From assembly GCA_963921425.1 (NCBI GenBank), contig OY992834.1, positions 6,758,001 through 6,822,000 on the forward strand: 64,000 nt of DNA, read 5' to 3'. Shown here one piece after another: positions 37,946-50,129 of this stretch (position 1 is its first letter; each line of letters opens with the position of its first letter). The notes beneath the pieces were generated by a model that was not told the origin of the DNA, made no database searches, and saw nothing but the letters and a program-made list of their open reading frames with translations. The position numbers and the translations under genes are program-made. Source of the DNA: Dryas octopetala. Lineage: Eukaryota > Streptophyta > Magnoliopsida > Rosales > Rosaceae.

Positions 37946-38662
37946 AAGTTGGAGACACCCCCCACTATAACATTTAAAGGTTATTCAAAGTTCAAAAACA
38001 ACCTTATACACTCCTCATATGTGAGAGTTAAAAAAAGTGTGCAAAAAGTCATTTTTTGAGTACCAAAATAATCTCCATTAAAATAATATATTTTGATGAA
38101 AGTCATGACCTCAAAAAGATAACCTTCATAGAATAATACAATAATATGCATTTAGTTAGGATATCAAAACAAGTATCATATGTTAATTAATTTGCAGGTT
38201 GCAGGTTGCAAGTTGCAACCACTTTGAAATGTTATGAATTGAATTAATTATATGGTTAAGAAGATAAAAATTTGTTAAGATAGGAAAGTAAACACAACAC
38301 CCCAAAAAAAAAAAATTAGAAGGTCAAAAAAGGGATTTCATTTACCTTACATTTGTCAGTTTTCAGTTTAATAGAGCAACCCAAGCTTCACATTAGTGGC
38401 ACGAAGCATGCTTCTGTAATTTTTGCCATTTTTGGCCTTTATGCAAGGACAAAAGAAACTGATTTAATATATATTTTGGGCTTAGTTCAAAACTTCAATG
38501 CTTCTTTTTTTTTTTTTTGGCCAAAATAGTTTTATAGTTCAATGCTTCTTTTAATAATACATAATCTTTTGGCTAACTAATATACTTTCATTCTGTGCTG
38601 ATTTAGGTGAATGAAGATAACAGCAAGAAAGAAAAAGAAAAATGGGAATATGCTAGTGACTT

Positions 38663-39006
38663 ATAGCATCTCCAACAATCTTTTCAAATGATTTTGGTAC
38701 CCTATTTGTTGGGCGTGCCACGTAGAAAAAATTTACTCTAACAAACTGTTCAAATAAACTCTTCAAAATGGGGATCCAATATCAACTAATCAAATTTAAA
38801 GAGTGAATTAGGCTCTTCAAATCAAATTTATTATTAATCTAAAAGTTGTTTAACATTTAAAATTTAATATAATCATAATAAAAATCAAATTTTATTTAAT
38901 TTTGAAGAGTCTATTAAAGTGAATAATTTTAACTCTTCAATTTTCACTATTCAAACTGCTATATAGATCAACAAAGTGAGATTTTAAGAATCCCTTGGAG
39001 ATGCAG
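38663..39006. mobile_element. MITE-like element with GCATCTCCAA ends
   Basis: The left end ATAGCATCTCCAACAATC is answered by the right end CTTGGAGATGCAG, an inverted repeat of the GCATCTCCAA type widespread in plant MITEs. The outer GTGACT is also shared in inverted form. The interior is AT-rich with repeated CTCTTCAAA words. A target duplication is not clear. Confidence 0.5.
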
Positions 39007-40812
39007 TCACATATTGAATTTGAAGGAAATCTTCAACTTTAGGAGAGGGAAAATCCCTAATGCAAGATGGGTTTTATGGGATTACAGTGAGATGAGTTTT
39101 TGGGATTAACGTGTGTTGTGATACATCGAAGGAAATCAAATTTTTCACCTATTATAATTTTAACTCATTTTTTCACACTCTCTCACTGCTAATCCCAAAA
39201 ACTTATGAATTTTGCTGATCCCGAAATATGAGACGCCAATTCGCATTAATCCCGCAAAATCCACTTCCATTAAAGTATATATGATGAAACCTAGGAAATT
39301 GCCAATGAACCAATTAACTAAGATATCTTTACATTATTCCATCTCAATGCTCTATAAAATTGAATAATTAATTAGTACTTGTTTAATTTCTTTTGGACAA
39401 CTATTACCTAGTGCGTCTGTTGCGAACTTGCAACAACACAAAGGGTCATGCCAAAAGTCGCACTTTAATTTGATTGCAATCTTTAAACACCTTTCCAATT
39501 GGCACGTTCAGATGGGTTTCGCAGTTGGCTACCTAACATATCAAGAAATAATAATATTTTAGGAAAAGAATAATACAGTGGGTGGGTGATTAAAAGATGA
39601 TTAGCATATATATTATTAACCCGGTATAAATTTAGAATTCAGTCCATTTTATAAGTTTTTTTTTTAAATTAAGACTGGTAATGATTATGATTTTTAATCA
39701 TGTTATTTTATTTTTCTTATTTGACGGATTTATGTTAGGTTTTAACTTCGAAATTTTGGGCACATGCAGTCTTTATAAAGTCCATTCTACACCTTACGAA
39801 GGGAAATATCCTTCAAATCGGGGGAAGACTTTATTATGAATCAAAAAAATTTTATTATAAATTTTAAAACATCTCCGGTTTTTATCTAAAAACTGTTATT
39901 CTAAACAACCCAAGCCTAATTATCTCTAGATTTTATATGATGGAGAAGAACTTACTTGTCCATGTGATAGGAACATGTGGTATCACCAAAAAAAAAAGAA
40001 AAAAAGAAAGGGGGATGCCAGGTTTCTCTCTCCCTCCCTCTGATACTACATGTTACAAGGACAGGTAAGTTCTTCTCTTAAATGATTAGCTTCTTAGAAG
40101 TACAAGATGCTCCCCCAAATTAAAGCTCAAGATTAATCAAATAGTGAATGCAAACACATGCAGTGCTGGTAGCGCCTAATAAATTTTGGGGAAAAAATTA
40201 AGAGAATCATGGTCTCCACGTGAACATAAATAAGTTAATATTTTAAGAATGGAAGTAAGTTTGCCGAACCACGTAAATTTGCTTTCTGTTTTGATTGAGT
40301 ACATTGTGTAGGTCTTTCCACAACAAAGAAAACATCGATCCTTGTACTAATAGATAAGAAGAATCTAAAGGCACTTGGCCAAAAAAAAGAACCTAAAGGC
40401 AACAATTATTACTTTAATTGTAAAAATAAATTTGTATACATTTTCCGTACCAATTGGTATACATTTTTGAGTATAGCACTACTCTAAGTTTACAGCTTCA
40501 TCTCTAGTATCAACTATCATACCCACCTACCCTCTCTTCTGAGCTCTGCATCCAAAGATGGAATGGAGCACATAACATGGAATCAGCCATATAATAATTA
40601 AAGAGATAAATTAAAAAAAAAAACCTTTAAAGTATTAAGTACAGAACATGATCTATTACCTCATGGATGAAAGACCTAATGGCAAATAATCCTCCCAGCA
40701 CCTATGGTCAAGACCATATATAAGAGAGACCATGCACTCTAGCTTGTGGTGCATGCTTTCATTCAGAGAGTGAAGACTGCAGAGCAGTCTAGCTTTGCAG
40801 GTTCCATATTCC

Positions 40813-43800
40813 TCAAACCATCTTCCAGCTTACCTCAACGTGTATCACTCCATTCTTTGAATTAATTAAGTGGTATTTCTGGTTGATCCTGCCGTTGTGC
40901 ACAACATCTGAGAGATTAATTTCAACATGTCCCAATGGTTCCTGCATATGTAGTCAAAGACAATTACAAGTTCAATTGTTTAAAAATTGTGTGCAGAGAG
41001 ACTACGTACTAGCTACTATTACTATCATGGAAGTGTAAAGGGTTGAACTCTCAACCTTTCGCCGAAGACAAATGCCTGTCCGCTTGCTGGTAACCTCAAT
41101 ATGGATTTTCTCATGTAAAGGAGGCTCCTCAAGCATGAATTGGAACTCCTCATTCCAGCGCGGGTCACGAGTCTTTTTAATCATCTGAAGAAACCAAATT
41201 GTATCATAAATCGTGTATAAGGGCGACATGGACCATGAGAAAGCTTATACACTTCATATAGAAATACAAGCATAGAATGGAAAATGTTGCATATCCACTA
41301 ACCAAAAGACTGACAGTAACAAAGAGTTCATATTTACCAAAACCAAAATTTACCTGTGTTTTCTTCTGTTCTCCTCTAAAAATGACCATAGCATAAGGAT
41401 TGTTGTGCCACTTCCCTTCCACATCCTCAGCTCCTTGGATCACAACTGATAGTAAACCAGCTCCGCCCGGGGTCCCATCATCTGATGACATACCAATTCC
41501 ACTTTTGTTTCTGCTAAATGCATCCTGAGATCTCAGAGATCCCAGAGATCCTAGAGATCCACTAAATCTGCTCATGTCTTCTCTGAAAGGCACAAAATTT
41601 AGCTCAACCATAAGTTTCCCTCTTTGCTTCTTGCTCTGAGAATCAGCTATAATTGTTGTGTCCTTGAACAGATCAAGCATAAATTCCTTCGTCTCATGGG
41701 GCGTAAGCTCTTTCAGAGGAACTAACTGCATTCCTAGCCTATCATGTGCCCCAACCTTGAAGATCAAAAGCAAATGAGAAACAGGTGGTTGATATATATG
41801 GTCATTGCAATTTCTATTGAAAATTTTTTTGTAGTTATCAGAATGGCAGTGGAAATCAGTATAGTTTTTAGGAGTATGCATGTTTATTTCTATTGAAAAG
41901 AAGTAAAGAGGGTAAGAGAGAAAACGTACCTTGTCCCAGTCAAAGACTTGTAATCGAAGAAGTTGGGACTTGGGATCCTTGACAATAAGCTTGAAGTTCT
42001 CATTCCACTCAGGGCTCAAGGTTTTCTTCTTGATAGTTGTTTCCTTTGCTGGTTGCTGATCTCCAGTCAGGCTGAGTTTGACGTAAGGATCAGATAATCC
42101 TAAGATATCCATCTTCATCAGTTTAACAGCGCGAACAACCTTCACATGTAGTATTCCCACTGGCTTATTTATGGCCGCTCTGTAGGAATGAAAAGAAAAT
42201 ATATGAAGTACACAGTTTTCTCAGAATTGCTCTCTTTATATATTAGGTCAACTAAAGCAACAATCCAAAATAATACCAAGTAGATATCAGACAGATGAAA
42301 GATACTGGGAGAACATAACATATAAATTTTGCAGAATATATCATCTCAAATTAACTTACGTTGAAACGTCAAGAACAGGTATTTCAAGAGTTTGGGGCCA
42401 GAGGTAGAGGCTTGCAGCTTGCTTTTTAATAGTCTCCTGCGGCAGTTATATTTCATAATTTATGCGTATCCAACCAACCATCCAATCGTCAGACAGTTAA
42501 ATAAAAATCCAACTCCTGCAAAAAAGTATTACCAGTGCAGCACCTGAACAAACCGATAGAGGCCAGGTATAGACATGATATCACCTCCCAGTACTTTTAG
42601 TCCAAAATCTACATGGGGCTGCAGATAGTTTAGAGAAATATATCATACAAAATTGATCTCATTTATCCGATCTTTTTAAGGCACGAAAAGAAATACACTT
42701 TAATTAGAGTCTCGATCTGCTTACCTTCTCCATCAAAGATACCACAATGTTTGCAAAACATGGAAAGGCAGGCACAAGAGGTTTCAAAGTAATCCTTGGT
42801 GATAAAAATATTTGTAGATCTGCTAACTGAAATGAAGCTTAATCAATTTTCTGAAACAAATGTTATACATTGAAGAAAATAAAAGTTTTCATTCTTCTAT
42901 CAAGGAATTCTTCCTTAGGCTCTTCTTACCTGAATTTTAATTTGTAGAGACAGAAATTTTATCACCAAAATAATGTTGGGATTGCCAGCCCATTTAATTG
43001 ATGATTCCATGATTAGTTCCTCCTCATTGGTCTCATAGACTTGAAGACCTGAAAATTTGTAAACCACAATAAATAATAACAAGGACTAGTGAATGAAGTT
43101 TGTTTGCTACTAGGATTGTATTTGTTCCACTATGATGTTGTCACAAATAATTTGAATTTTGAACGAATCGCTTCTAGCCTGTTTCTGATGAATTCATGAC
43201 AAAGAAAAACTTATTGTTCAATGGAGGTTCTTCAGGAACGAATACGTTCAGAACTTCACGAGAGAACTAAAAGTGTTTTGATAAATAAAAATTTAAACCA
43301 TTTGCACGGATAAATTATGCAGCAAACCCAATTAGAAGATGCTGGGAGTAAGCTCACCATAGAAAAGAGGAGGAAGAGTTCCCATACTTATTCTCTCAAA
43401 CTCAATCGCTTTAATCTGAAACTTCCCAATGTACTCTGCAAATATAGGTTGAGCTATGCTTCTTATTGTACCCGCAATTTCCTGTACATTTATGTTAAGC
43501 TCATATCTCAAACTTAAAACAAAAGGAATAATGACTAATGGACTAGAATACATTACCTTCTCAAGGTAAGGCCATAAATGTGAAATAAATCTATTCAACC
43601 ATTCTACCTGCACAGTTGTGAATATAACCAATACAGAACGATTAATGAATACAGGTTACGACGAGCGGCAAGAGAAACAATAATAGAAATTCTACTGAGT
43701 GAGGAGACTGAAAGGTGGTAACTAACTCTATGATAATTAGGGTTCTTCACCCACAATGGAATTTCAGGAAGAAGATCTTGCAAAGCACATGTATCTAACT

Positions 43801-46800
43801 CATAAAGTGACTTGATAACTGGATCCTGCACCATTATGTCAAGTTATTGTAATTTATGCAGACATAGCTAGTAACCATGAATTAGCTTTGTTCTGTTTCA
43901 ATTTTATTTTTGGTTATTTAGATTTTCTCGATTACACATGGCATTAAGTTTAATTGAATTCCTTAAAGTAATTTACTGAGTAAGATTTGATGTCTGAATA
44001 CTCCAAATGAGCCAATCACATTCATAGTTGGAATGAAAAAGTAAAAAAGTCAAGTGCTTATAATTGATTTCAACAAATATTGGAAACCAAGTTTAGACAT
44101 CCCATATAATATATGAAACCACTCTACCATCTTTTGCATAGTCTTTGAAATCAGTTCAGCTTGTTTCTCAACTTCCAAAAAGAACCATTTCCATTGCATC
44201 CTCAGAACATGATTTAAAATTTGAAAATTTGGAGCTTCACAACATGTCAAATTTAAGACTAAGCAGGTGAAATCAAACAATGAAACAATTAGCCACGAAT
44301 GCATCAGAAACTCACAAGTATTGAACTCTAACATGGAAAATAGAAGCATGATCAAGATACAATTGAATTGCCTGTCTGGAAAAATCAGAAACTGACCGGA
44401 AACCAGCTAAAAACTCAATTCTTGATTACAGCAAATGTTAATAAGACCATTACAAATGCAAATCTACAACTGCATATATATAAAATTGTCATTGTCCATT
44501 ATAATAAATTCATAAATCAGAATTATATATGCAGGGGAGAGATGTAAGTTATTCATTGTTGGAATTCAATGCTAGCTTCAACAAATGATCAAACAAGAAC
44601 AAGACGAAAATGGGGTTACCCACTACTAGAAAATAGCTTATTTACCACATTAATTCTACCACGGTCAAGAAAAGTCCATGGTTAAAAATATATATCTACC
44701 ACGGTCAATATAAGCCCGTTATAAATAAAGTTATACTACCACGGTCAATAACGGGCCCGTGGTTAAAAGAAGTTAATTTATCACGGACATTTAATGCCCA
44801 TGGTCTATAATACAATCCACCACGGGAAATGAACGTGGTTAAAAATATTAATTACCACAGCGCATTTTTCTATTCCACCACGGTATATGTATGTGGTTAA
44901 TAATTTTAATAACCACAGCGCCTTTTTTTGATGTACAACGAGATATGTACGTGGTGGAAAGATTTTTTTTTTTGTCCTAAATTTTTCCAGTCCCGCGCCC
45001 TTTAATGAAATTTTTTGAGATTGGCGCGCGCCCTATACTGAACCCAGCAAAAGAGAGTTCACTTTTGCCCTGATCTGAAGAAGAAAAATTTGTTGTGACT
45101 ACTCTCTCGATCTTGGGTGGGTTTCTTGGATTTTCGTTTTTTCTTGGATTTATGTAAAATTTGTTAGTTTAATTTTTTTTTTATCCTTCTAGCAGTGACT
45201 ACTCTCTCGATCTCTCCGAAGCACGCCAGCACCAGTAGCTCCATCTTTGGCCGTTTCGGTTCGGTGAGCGATCTCTCTCCTTCTCTCTCTTTCGATTTGT
45301 GGACAAATTTAGATTTGAGAAAAGAAATTGATATTGATATATTGTTTGCTACCAATATATTACTTGATGTTAATATATTGGATGCGTGGTTTTGTTTTGG
45401 GCTGTTAATTTGTGTCATTCCTTGATTTGAACTGAAAATGTGTTGCAACGATGACACTTTTTGTTTTGTCTATGTACCATCTTCGATGGCCAATAGCTGT
45501 AACTATTCATATACGCTTAATTTTTAGTTTAGCTCATCATCTGACCAGTTAATTGCATTTCAGGGGCTATAATATTGGGATTCGGTTAATTGATGAGTTT
45601 CTAGCAAAATATTGGGATTCGGTTGACTTCAAAGAGACAGCTGAAGTAATTGCAAAGGTTTGTCATTGACGTCTGGTTGATTTCAAAAACAAATATCCTG
45701 TCTGTGACTCTTAATTGTTCTAAAACCTGTTAAACTGTTCCTTTTGTATATGATATTGGTCTCTGTTACAAATTTCACTCCATTTATCACCTGTTGCTTG
45801 GTAGTTGGAACTTCCCATAACATTTTCAAAATTCAACTGATTGATATCATCATCTTTCACTAAACATTACTGGAAATGTAATGTACTCTTTTTTTTTTCC
45901 CCCTACTTGTGGGTGTACAGGAGGTTTGTCAGTGAAAACAACGAATAAGATACATAGTTAATGGTTATTAGAGTTGGTATATATGCATTGATAGAATAGT
46001 CACGTCCCTTTGTTTAAATTTTAGCTATTTTTTGTTTCCATGTCAAAATGCAGGGTGCTGCATTCTTGTCCACCAATAATGCATGAAAGCATATTACTAG
46101 GCCTAACAATATCCAATTTATAATCATTAAGAAATCAAAGCAAGCAATATATTAGTAGGCATAAAAAAGAACTTATTCGAGGCATTGTAGTTTATATATT
46201 ATACAGTTCTTACTTCACCCTATAAACCCAAATCAAACATATGCCCACAAAAATGGACGCAGAAAACAGCCTATATACAACTCTTCCCTCTGCTCTCTCT
46301 GACTCAAACAATGGCAAATGCCCTGCCTTCCCCATCTTATATATGTCTACCAATCTCATTTGCAATTGAATGTCTAATTGTATCAACTCTTCCCTCTGTT
46401 TTTTTGATGTAAAGGGTTCATGAGTGCCATGTTTTTTTGCTGAAGTAGTATCAACATATGTGTAATTATCTCTGAATCCTTTTTAATATAGTATGGACAC
46501 CTTTTATATAATTTCACACCTTCAAGATGCCTTTAATTGAAGGTGTATTGTATAGTTTTTCTAGTAAATTAATTTGCCGTACTGTCATTTAATAACACAA
46601 TAAAGGTGGGCAAACTTTAGTTTATAATATTTTCTCTCTGAAAATGAATTTTTTCCATATTAGGAAGAGGTTTATCCTTGAAAATCTTGTGGAATTAGAC
46701 TGATTTTGCTAGTTTATAATTGCATAAGTTCTTTAATTATTAGATATAAAAAAATAAGTGCACACTCATGGTTCTTTCATAGTCATTTGTGTAATAATAT

Positions 46801-49800
46801 AGGTTTGACTGCACTCAGTGAAATGTTACTATCTGGGAATGGGATGGAATTTCTTTTTGCTTAGCTTTATTCTTTGGTTCCATTGTTCTGGCTCCTAATT
46901 GATTAGGGTTGTGCTTTTGTTTGGTAATGAGTTGTTTGTTTTTCGGTTGAGAAAATGGGGATCAATTTCTTGGTTGGTTTGTTCCTTGGTTGAGGTCAAT
47001 GTGCCGTGGTTATTATGGATTCATTCAGCTAGGCTTGACTTTCATCATTTAGTAAAGATTGCTGACATGTTGTGGCACTGTAAAATGTTGATAAGATTTT
47101 TATTTTTTTATTTTTTTTATTTCATCATTATGGATTCCTTTTGCTGACATGTTCTTGCTTTCTTTTTGGTATTTCATCGGAATTTTTGATTTTCTCCACG
47201 ACCCTTAATTCACTCTTTTCTCTTTGTTCTTTAATTTGTTTTTGACTTGAATTGTGGACGATTTTAGGATTATTCCTTGTTTTGGGTTATTAATAGCAAA
47301 CATTCATTATTTATTTGGCTAGGTGCAATGGACAAAGATTGGCTAACATTTGACAGGTTATATTACTTAACTTAGTAAGGAGTTGTTTAGATGTTATATG
47401 TTGAAGGTAATCATAAATTAAGATAAAAATGTTAATTCTTAATCCTGCCACTAATATTAATACCTCATGAAGTCTAACTTTATTGAAATTGTAGATTCAT
47501 GATACAGGAGCTAAGGGTAACAATGTAGGTCATAATGATGTGGTGCATGCTTCTACAAATAAGGCTCAGGTAAAAACATATATGTCTATTTAAAACATGT
47601 GTCATTGCCCTGGATTACTGAACTCTTGTTTTATTACCTCTTTTTCATTTATTGGATATTTGTTAGTCATCTCAACGAGGTAGTACAAATATTCAAAGAG
47701 CTAAGAATGATGGAGGGCAAGTTTCTAAACCTACTCAGCAGGTAATGTAGTCTGATTCACTACTTGTTCACTGGATGATTTGTTTGTGGATGATTTATCA
47801 TATTTTAATTGAGTGCACACTAATTATTTTATTTTATTTTTTATTAGTTACAACATGATATAGCAGGTTTAAAAGGCAGTAATAGTGGTTCGAAACAAGC
47901 TTCTAAAGATAGTGTCCAGGTACATTTTTTAATTAGTTGCATGTTTTACTAGCTATATATGATTGAAAACTCCTAGTTTCTGATATGCATTACACAAAAT
48001 ATGTTCCATTGTCTATGCTGCCCATGCTGAGAATTTAAGATGTATTTCTGATTAGGAGGCCTTAAAGGTTTATATCTGGGGAGGGTCAAGCAATGATTTG
48101 GCTCCTTTTTTGTTCATTTCAATACTGCTCACAAAGTTTCAGCTTCATCACATGAGCATTTGCTTTGAGGGCGAGTGTTTAGCTTATTTTTTTTCGTATA
48201 CCATATCAAGTTACTGTTGATCCTAAACAATAATAATATCAAAAGTTTTTTTCGTATGTATGTTTTTATGTCTCATTATGGAGCAACTCAAGAGGTGAGA
48301 TGTTGTGTGATGTAATTCTATAATTTCTATTACAACTACTGGAGTCTCTGTGAGAGAATATTTGACTTGAGGACTTTCATCAATAAATATATTGATATTT
48401 TGGCATCATAGTTGCAGTAATATTTTTTTCATTTGATTGGCTTAGATTCTGTAGAGGTTAGAAGACTCGGGAGGATGATGGATACCAACCATACAGTCTA
48501 TGATTTATGAAGAGCACATGATCTGTACTTTAAGTCTGTACTTTTAATTTTTTTTCTTTCAAATTTTGTAGTCACAACGATGTGAAACAAGTCTGCAAAT
48601 AGGTAGGAATGATGGAAGAAAAACTTGCAGAGCTACTTCCCAGGTAATTCCACAACAGGGTAATATAATGGTACTTAAGTATATATGGTTTTATACTTCT
48701 GAGGCTGAATTAATGGTACTTAAATTATCATTTTTTTGTTTTTTGTAATGTGTCAATTTGTTTGATGCTGAATATCCTTCTGAGGCTGATCTAATTGTTG
48801 TTTGCATTTCACAAGTGATTGCATTGCATTGCATCCATAATAAGAAACCCAAAACGAAGGGGACTCATTTCTTGCATTTTTTGTTTTTCCTTTTTCCCCT
48901 TCAAGCCAAAACATGTTGAAAACAGTGAGGAGGAAGTGTTTTATTAGACCAAGGCAATGCATTGGGCAGAAGAATCTTGATTGCCATAATGGTTAAGATA
49001 CTGATTTTGCTGAATCATTTGGGCAAAAAAGTGAATGGCAACCCCACTAGAAATAACAGAACCTCTGCATTAGTAAACCAATTTGTTCATATATTGAGAT
49101 TTTTTTTTTCTTGTTGGTATGTAGCTGCAACCTCATGCTTCAAGAGGGTCTAAATGCAAGCTACTACATTGGTTAGGAACTGGAAAAGTTGTTGCAGAAG
49201 GAGACATAGAATCTACAAATCCTGAAGCTATGGTTCATCATATGGTGCTTGGTCCTGATTGTTGGAAAGTTTGGGTAAGGAAAGTGAAAGTGGAGGGTGT
49301 CTCTTTATACCGTGCTACGAGTGAATTTCATATTCTTGAAGATGCTATAGCGAGTACGATTGCGTGGCCATCAAAATACATTAGTGTTGAAGAACCTTAG
49401 TTATTAGTTAGACTATATTTTGATGTTAGTCAACCACTTGGCTTTTATATTATCCTAAGACTTATTTGGTTTATGTCAAGACATATATATGAAACTAGTT
49501 TAATTAATTGGTAGCTTTAATTGTAATGACTTATAATATTGATTATGATATTATCATTTCTTATGTTATAATATGTATTCAATATTTATATATTTATTTT
49601 TCCTTTATATAGTCTATTTTGACAAATAAAATTGCTAAAATATTATTTAATATATTTTATTTTTTTTTATGCTTATTTAACTTTCTTCACGGGCATTGAC
49701 CGTAGTTGATAAGGTAATTTACAACGGGCATTGATAATCTACAACGTGTAGTGTCCGTGGTCGTATGTGATAATCTACCACGTGTATTGTCCGTGATCGT

Positions 49801-50129
49801 ATATGATAATCTACCACGTGTAGTGTCCGTGGTGATATATAAGAATCTACCACGTGCATTGTCCGTGGTCAATATTATATTCAACCACGGACATTGCCCG
49901 TGGTAGATGACCGCGCTAATCTACCACATCCCAATACATAACGGGCGGCCCGTCCGTGGTTAATTTAAATTTACCACGGACAATGTCCGTGGTAGATGAA
50001 CTGTTTTTTAGTAGTGACCTCTACTTCCTTGGGCTTCGAATAAATAAAAAGGGAAAACCCCACCAAGAATCCAAGAGGAATCCCAATTCCGAAACCAAAG
50101 ATTCCCAAGAAACTGCTCAGAAATCCCAT
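40813..50129 (-). CDS. SYT3: SYT3-like synaptotagmin, copy B, with a CACTA in intron 1
   Basis: Twelve exons on the minus strand: 50129-50019, 43825-43727, 43607-43557, 43481-43358, 43048-42930, 42826-42725, 42618-42544, 42436-42360, 42179-41930, 41755-41354, 41184-41056 and 40941-40813. They give 555 residues and no frame is broken. Exon lengths equal those of copy A except exon 10, which is 27 nt longer and encodes a GSLGSLGSLRS repeat in the C2A-C2B linker. The anchor is MGFLSSFLGIFGFGIGIPLG. C2A keeps KMDILGLSDPYVKL and FDWDK. Intron 1 is about 6.2 kb because a CACTA transposon inserted right after the donor GT (see findings). Whether the transcript is still spliced correctly cannot be told from sequence. 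The role is as for copy A: contact-site tethering and lipid transfer. Confidence 0.92.
44642..44962. repeat. Left subterminal repeats of the CACTA element
   Basis: About eight to ten diverged units of TACCACGGTCAA, often paired with an inverted CCGTGGTTAAA, lie within 340 bp of the left end. In En/Spm elements such repeats bind the TNPA-type protein. Confidence 0.8.
45564..45657 (+). pseudogene. Captured exon of TRAPPC3/BET3 inside the CACTA element
   Basis: After an acceptor (GCATTTCAG) the 94-nt exon reads GYNIGIRLIDEFLAK and then VDFKETAEVIAK before a GT donor. These are conserved stretches of plant TRAPPC3 (Bet3), a core subunit of the TRAPP vesicle-tethering complex. The residues expected between the two stretches are replaced by YWDS. 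That change uses a local copy of ATATTGGGATTCGGTT found 40 bp upstream and shortens the exon by about two codons. The original intron borders are kept, so the piece was taken from genomic DNA rather than mRNA. Further TRAPPC3 exons are not convincingly present; a faint match near 46801 is too weak to call. Confidence 0.85.
47495..49400 (+). CDS. TNP1-type En/Spm transposon protein, 3' part
   Basis: Five exons with consistent splice sites are visible: 47495-47569, 47667-47741, 47848-47919, 48572-48643 and 49125-49400. All are in phase 0 and open. The last exon (91 residues plus stop) matches the C-terminal domain of plant TNP1/En-Spm proteins, with the key block GTGKVVAEGDIESTNPEAMV, then CWKVWV and IASTIAWPSKYI. 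The four upstream exons each encode 24-25 polar residues and end in CAG. The 5' end is unknown; the TRAPPC3 exon ends in phase 0 and could be spliced onto it. The protein may bind subterminal repeats like TNPA, by family analogy only. Expression is not shown. Confidence 0.75.
49690..50000. repeat. Right subterminal repeats of the CACTA element
   Basis: About ten units of the type CTACCACGTGTAGTGTCCGTGG occur in direct and inverted orientation close to the right end. They mirror the left array but are longer and better conserved, with a unit spacing of about 40 bp at 49725-49870. Confidence 0.8.

Larger units (their letters stand above)
36703..40812. other. Intergenic region between the two SYT genes
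   Basis: Next to copy A is a GA/ACAGAGAG-rich leader (36838-36878), probably in its 5' UTR. The rest is AT-rich and holds a dispersed repeat and a MITE-like element (separate entries). Inverted GGGATTA/TAATCCC words at 39040-39270 hint at another decayed foldback. No gene is seen. Confidence 0.4.
44621..50016 (+). mobile_element. CACTA (En/Spm) DNA transposon
   Basis: The left end is CACTACTAGAAAATAG and the right end in reverse complement is CACTACTAAAAAACAG. The 3-bp duplication ACC flanks it at 44618-44620 and 50017-50019. Both ends carry arrays of CCACGG-type subterminal repeats. The element is 5,396 bp. It contains a TNP1-type C-terminal exon and a host TRAPPC3 exon, but I see no TNPD (TNP2-type) transposase, so it is probably non-autonomous. 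It lies in intron 1 of SYT3-like copy B, opposite in strand to that gene. Confidence 0.93.

Noticed and set aside
44050-44355. A 101-codon minus-strand frame in SYT3 copy B intron 1
   Set aside because: No domain, no counterpart in copy A, and located in intron sequence between exon 2 and the transposon.
46801-46860. Possible second TRAPPC3 exon (GGTTTGACTGCA…) in the CACTA element
   Set aside because: The match to LGVTASVTNWD is short and requires several indels; the acceptor context alone is not enough.
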